Shown here: positions 7,987 through 11,223 of the stretch, in pieces
Position numbering within the stretch: position 1 is the first letter of the stretch
How the letters are laid out: the number at the start of each line of letters is the position of its first letter
Source: Verrucomicrobia bacterium TMED40
GTDB lineage: Bacteria > Verrucomicrobiota > Verrucomicrobiia > Opitutales > Seribacteraceae
Assembly (NCBI GenBank): GCA_002167605.1
Contig: NHCT01000061.1
Coordinates: forward strand, 25,901 to 37,123
Length of the DNA stretch: 11,223 bases
Reading direction: 5' to 3'
Position numbers and translations under genes: made by a program
The notes under the pieces: model-generated
Databases searched by the model: none
Told to the model about the DNA's origin: nothing
Seen by the model: the letters and a program-made list of their open reading frames with translations, nothing else

Positions 7987-9315
7987 TCAGCAAACCTTGA
8001 AAATTCTATCCAAAGAGTGACCATCAAATATGTAATGTTCTTTCAACTCTTGGAGTTCCTTCTTTGTTTTTGATCTTAAGCTGAGGTTTTGGAGCATTTC
8101 TTCCATACAAGAATTCAAGGCCGATATATTTTTGATAATTTTAGCACATTTAATCCAATCGTAGTAATCATATTCAAGACCATAAGAATCCAATATTATC
8201 AAAGGAACTTCGGACAGCACAGCCCATGGAATAGTGGATGAACCTTGACCGACCAAATACAAATCAGCTACGGGCAGAACCGTATGCAAATCCTCTTTTA
8301 AAATCTTACAGCCATAGTCATCCTGTAAAAACAGATACTCCTTTCGCTGCATTTTCGGGTGAAGTGACAGCAAGACATTCGAATCTGTTTTCTGTGCATG
8401 ATCACAGATCGTTTTTTGAATCACCCAATGCTCCTCATTAGTCGCCAAATTATGTTCATACAGTTGAGGAAGGGATATAATAATTACCTTTTGTTTATCA
8501 CAAAGATTATATTTCTCTATGACGATTTTCTTGATCTCTTGTTTATTCTCAAACGATTTGTGTAAGTGATCAAATGAACGGCAACCTACGATTTTAATCT
8601 TTGATTCTGGTGTGCCATTTTCAACCAGTCTTTTCCTTGCAATTTTACTTTCCGTCAAAATAAGATCGCATAGTCCGCAACCCATTGACCAAGGGTTTGG
8701 GTTAAGCAATTTCTCTCGATCAAGGTGCGAGACCAACCAAATTGGATAATAAGAAAAATCTCTTCCAGAGACAGTATCATGTCGCCATTGCTTGGGATAC
8801 TTTTTCTTAAATACTGTATTTCGGCTAACATCCAATTGCCTAAGACTTGATTGGGAAAGTTTTCTCGTAGTTGCCAGCAAATTTTGACATTCGCTAAAAA
8901 AGGCAATCTGGGGAATTAGGATTTTTATTGAAAGCTCTCTTGCAGCTTTTTGAAACGCCAATTCCCATCCAAAGCTTCTGTCTCCATAACAGTACATCCT
9001 CTCGATTCTGAACTTACCAAGTATAGCAAAAGCTGCTTTGGTTTTTTTTTGAAAATCAATTTCCCAAGATAATCTACGAAATACTGATGAAAATCTATTC
9101 ATTAACCTTTTTAAAGGTCTAAAGAGATTACTATCGTCGAACCAAGAACATTCCATGTAGTTTTCTGGAGTTATCGCTTCACAGGAAATCGGAATATCTA
9201 ATTCTTGAGGATAAAAAATGAAGGGTTTGCAATCAAATGAAGAAGACTCCTTACTAAGCCCTGCAAATCCGTTGAGACTTGTAGAATTTACGGCAACGAA
9301 AAGAACCCTAGTCAT
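7987..9315 (-). CDS. Unrecognised protein, probable GT-B-fold glycosyltransferase; candidate CMP-sugar transferase
   Basis: I do not recognise this 442-residue protein as a named family. Its opening TRVLFVAVN (2-10) and a middle stretch CDLILTESKIARKRLVENG (216-234) followed by SKIKIVGCRSFD (238-249) resemble the inter-domain region of GT-B enzymes such as glycerophosphotransferase- and polysialyltransferase-like proteins. The C-terminal half has VIIISLPQLYEHN (277-289), LLSLHPKM (315-322) like the LHP motif of those families, and GQGSSTIPWAVLSEVPLIILDS (split 356-365 and 366-377), resembling a donor-binding serine-rich loop followed by a Rossmann strand. No membrane segment or signal peptide is seen. 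Its ATG overlaps the cytidylyltransferase stop by eight bases, with AAGGGG three bases upstream, so the two are probably translated together. This makes it a candidate for transferring the CMP-activated sugar, which is inference. It is conspicuously AT-rich compared with the left end of the window and carries an A9 run (9042-9050). Confidence 0.75.
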   Translation of the reverse strand: MTRVLFVAVNSTSLNGFAGLSKESSSFDCKPFIFYPQELDIPISCEAITPENYMECSWFDDSNLFRPLKRLMNRFSSVFRRLSWEIDFQKKTKAAFAILGKFRIERMYCYGDRSFGWELAFQKAARELSIKILIPQIAFFSECQNLLATTRKLSQSSLRQLDVSRNTVFKKKYPKQWRHDTVSGRDFSYYPIWLVSHLDREKLLNPNPWSMGCGLCDLILTESKIARKRLVENGTPESKIKIVGCRSFDHLHKSFENKQEIKKIVIEKYNLCDKQKVIIISLPQLYEHNLATNEEHWVIQKTICDHAQKTDSNVLLSLHPKMQRKEYLFLQDDYGCKILKEDLHTVLPVADLYLVGQGSSTIPWAVLSEVPLIILDSYGLEYDYYDWIKCAKIIKNISALNSCMEEMLQNLSLRSKTKKELQELKEHYIFDGHSLDRIFKVC

Positions 9316-10012
9316 TTGCCCCTTGGTTAATTAGAAAATCGCAAATTTGAAAATCTAAGGGTGAATCAATATCAAAGGAGCATTCTTGATCCATCATGTA
9401 TGCAACAGTGGATTCATTGACAAAAGAATCTTCAAATTTTGATTGTAAAAAGGACTCGACCTTAGAGATGTAAATCGCACCGTTTAATGTGTAGGTAGGA
9501 CGAACCTTTTGCCTAATTTCGGGCTTGGCAGACTGCAGAATAGGGTCCAAACGATTGTCGGAATTCTTATAATACATCCACTCCGGGGGTGAGTGAGACT
9601 GTGTGACCGAGGCACAACTTTCGCTCCCTGAATCCAAAAAATACTCAAATGCTTCATCGATGTGTCGAGAGGTTCTTAAAGGAGATGTTGGTTGTAGCAA
9701 AATGACATAATCAAAGCCCGGAATTTCATTCAAAGCGTGAGCCACCACATCATTTCTATGTGCAATATCAGAACTGAGTTCAATGGGTCTAAGAAAAGGA
9801 ACTTCAGCACCTCCTTGCAAAGCAAGCTTTTTGATCGCAAGATCATCCGTGCTTACGACTACTTTTGTTATGACCTTTGAATTGATTGCTGCATTGATGG
9901 TCCATTGAATCAGAGATTTACCTGCAATCTCTAGAATATTTTTTTGGGGAAGTCTTTTGGATCCTCCTCTCGCTGGGATTAATCCGAGAACCTTTGGTTT
10001 TTGAGGATTAAT
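9308..10012 (-). CDS. neuA: CMP-N-acylneuraminate (nonulosonate) cytidylyltransferase
   Basis: This enzyme of the NeuA/PseF/LegF family activates a nine-carbon keto sugar with CTP. A TTG at 9820 would give only 170 residues and remove the active site. The frame is open upstream and encodes GLIPARGGSKRLPQKN (10-25, numbered from 10012), the CTP-binding loop, then VVVSTDD (51-57). Further motifs are LQPTSPLR (106-113), LNGAIYIS (176-183) and the metal-binding SFDIDSPLDF (212-221). From 10012 the product is 234 residues, a normal family length. No ATG, GTG or TTG exists between the upstream in-frame stop (10054-10052) and the conserved loop. Candidates are ATT at 10012-10010, whose last T is the first base of the aminotransferase stop, ATC at 10015-10013, or CTG at 10042-10040 preceded by AAAGGA at a good spacing. 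The exact substrate is not determined, and the boundary chosen here is provisional. It overlaps the next gene by eight bases. Confidence 0.85.
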   Translation of the reverse strand: MNPQKPKVLGLIPARGGSKRLPQKNILEIAGKSLIQWTINAAINSKVITKVVVSTDDLAIKKLALQGGAEVPFLRPIELSSDIAHRNDVVAHALNEIPGFDYVILLQPTSPLRTSRHIDEAFEYFLDSGSESCASVTQSHSPPEWMYYKNSDNRLDPILQSAKPEIRQKVRPTYTLNGAIYISKVESFLQSKFEDSFVNESTVAYMMDQECSFDIDSPLDFQICDFLINQGAND

Positions 10013-11223
10013 GATTTTTGAGTGTTTCCAAAAAAGCTTCAGAGATTTCCTTTATTTTCTCCAAAGTCAAATTCACGGATGATGGTAATAATATTCCCTG
10101 ACTCATCGAATCTTCAGAAACTTTCAAATGAATGGATTTCCTGTATTTCGCATAGGGTTTCATTGTGCTAAGAGGGTAAAATATATTTCTCGTATCGATG
10201 CCTTTCCGCAAAAGTTCATTTACAATTTTTTCTCGATTAATGCCCTCTTTTAGCAAAACTCCAAACAACCAATGCGAATGAAGGTTATCAGGGTTTTCAA
10301 AGGGCAATTGAGCGATAGCATCAGAAGTTCTGAGGTGCATATAGTAAGCCCCCGCAATTTCAATTTTCTTGCGTAGAATACTTTCCAATCGCTCCATTTG
10401 AGCTACTCCAACTGCAGCCTGTAAGTTTGTCAGCCTAAAGTTGTAACCAACTTTTTCATGCCAATATCTCTTATTTGGAGACATACCGTGATCACGCAAG
10501 ACCTTGGCTTCTTCCCATATTCTTTGGTCCGAGAATAGGATCATTCCACCTTCTCCGGTGGTTATAGTCTTGTTACCAAAGAAGCTATAGGTTGAAGCAT
10601 CTCCGAATGTGCCGACATACTGATCAACATATTTACTTCCCAAAGCTTCCGCACAATCTTCAATAATAATCAAGTCATGCTCTTGTGCTAACTTGACGAT
10701 CTCTTGCATCGCACAAGGTTGACCGTAAAGGTGAACGGGAATAATAGCTTTTGTCTTTGATGAAATTAGTTTCTCAGCCTCGTTTGTATCAATACACCAA
10801 GTTTTGCTGTCAATCTCGCACAATACAGGATTTCCACCGCAGGCAATGACCGCGTTTGCAGTTGCCGCGAAGGTAATATTTGGTATTAAAACCTCATCTC
10901 CATCCCCTATCCCAAGAGCCTCCATCGCCAATTGCAAGGCTACAGTTCCGTTGCTGACTGCAAGAGCATACATCCCTTCATGATGATCAGTGAACATCTC
11001 CTCGAATTTTCGAACGAACCGACCTTGGGATGAAATCCAATTTGTCTCTATGCACTCAATCACATTATGTAGTTCGTTTTCACCTAATACAGGCTCAAGC
11101 ACTGGAATCCTAAAATTCCCATTAGGGTCAGCAACATCCACAAACAGACCATTTTGATCAACTAAGGGTATGGACCGAATGCGTTTGGAAAATCTTTCCC
11201 TAATAATTTTTGAATCCGTTTCA
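10008..11223 (-). CDS. DegT/DnrJ/EryC1/StrS-family sugar aminotransferase, partial, with N-terminal CBS-like segment
   Basis: The gene runs off the right edge, so its true start is not visible. The aminotransferase domain (PLP-dependent, amination of a keto nucleotide sugar) begins near FRIPVLEPVLGENEL (codons from about 11114) and resembles perosamine-synthase/LegC-type enzymes. Motifs are NWISSQG, SNGTVALQLA (phosphate binding), IIEDCAEALGS (the aspartate that contacts the cofactor ring), and FFGNKTITTGEGGM, whose lysine (10571-10569) should form the Schiff base. RDHGMSPNKRYWHEKVGYNF then DIRNIFYPL-type ending (DTRNIFYPL) completes the domain. A GTG at 11141-11139 is unlikely to be the start: the same frame continues 27 more codons to the edge and encodes ERFSKRIRSIPLVDQNGLFV, which looks like the last helix and strand of a CBS domain. 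I infer a CBS-aminotransferase fusion. Its stop TAA (10010-10008) abuts the cytidylyltransferase, so the two likely serve the same sugar pathway. Confidence 0.9.
   Translation of the reverse strand, partial: ETDSKIIRERFSKRIRSIPLVDQNGLFVDVADPNGNFRIPVLEPVLGENELHNVIECIETNWISSQGRFVRKFEEMFTDHHEGMYALAVSNGTVALQLAMEALGIGDGDEVLIPNITFAATANAVIACGGNPVLCEIDSKTWCIDTNEAEKLISSKTKAIIPVHLYGQPCAMQEIVKLAQEHDLIIIEDCAEALGSKYVDQYVGTFGDASTYSFFGNKTITTGEGGMILFSDQRIWEEAKVLRDHGMSPNKRYWHEKVGYNFRLTNLQAAVGVAQMERLESILRKKIEIAGAYYMHLRTSDAIAQLPFENPDNLHSHWLFGVLLKEGINREKIVNELLRKGIDTRNIFYPLSTMKPYAKYRKSIHLKVSEDSMSQGILLPSSVNLTLEKIKEISEAFLETLKNH

Noticed and set aside
9308..9820. A 170-residue cytidylyltransferase starting at TTG 9820
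   Set aside because: This start would remove the CTP-binding loop PARGGSKRLPQKN, which is intact in the same frame upstream.
10008..11141. A complete aminotransferase starting at GTG 11141
   Set aside because: The GTG lies inside a continuous CBS-like segment whose frame reaches the window edge; no ribosome binding site is evident.

Overview
The window is one continuous block of minus-strand genes from a surface-polysaccharide (O-antigen, capsule or exopolysaccharide) locus. Nine genes fill almost all of it. The largest gap is 66 bases and several genes overlap, so it reads as part of one long operon transcribed from high to low coordinates. Its promoter lies beyond the right edge. I found no tRNA, rRNA, CRISPR array, insertion sequence, convincing promoter or terminator.

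In transcription order the genes are: a DegT-family sugar aminotransferase, cut by the right edge and apparently fused to an upstream CBS domain; a CMP-nonulosonate (sialic, legionaminic or pseudaminic acid type) cytidylyltransferase with no ordinary start codon; an AT-rich unrecognised protein that looks like a GT-B-fold glycosyltransferase; a GT9 (heptosyltransferase-like) glycosyltransferase; a FemAB/BioF2-like GNAT acyltransferase; a NodB-type polysaccharide deacetylase with a long N-terminal domain; a GT4 glycosyltransferase; a non-hydrolysing UDP-HexNAc 2-epimerase; and a two-domain oxidoreductase (MDR dehydrogenase plus Gfo/Idh/MocA). A further gene may begin in the last 22 bases at the left edge.

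The set divides into four groups. Sugar-nucleotide supply is covered by the aminotransferase, cytidylyltransferase, epimerase and possibly the oxidoreductase. Sugar transfer is covered by the GT9, GT4 and probably the unknown protein. Modification of an amino sugar is covered by the deacetylase and acyltransferase, whose genes overlap. Flippase, polymerase, export and nonulosonate synthase genes are not in the window.

The organism is most likely Gram-negative, given the GT9 heptosyltransferase-type enzyme and lipopolysaccharide-type gene content. Ribosome binding sites are mostly weak and at least two genes start with TTG. Base composition is uneven: GC-richer at the left end and clearly AT-rich in the unknown gene. 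That is typical of a locus assembled by gene exchange. A marine Verrucomicrobia-like source would fit, but the sequence does not establish it.

Most of the window is ordinary for such a locus. The points most worth a second look are the CBS-aminotransferase fusion, the cytidylyltransferase start, the deacetylase/acyltransferase pair, the unknown transferase candidate and several long homopolymer runs inside genes.
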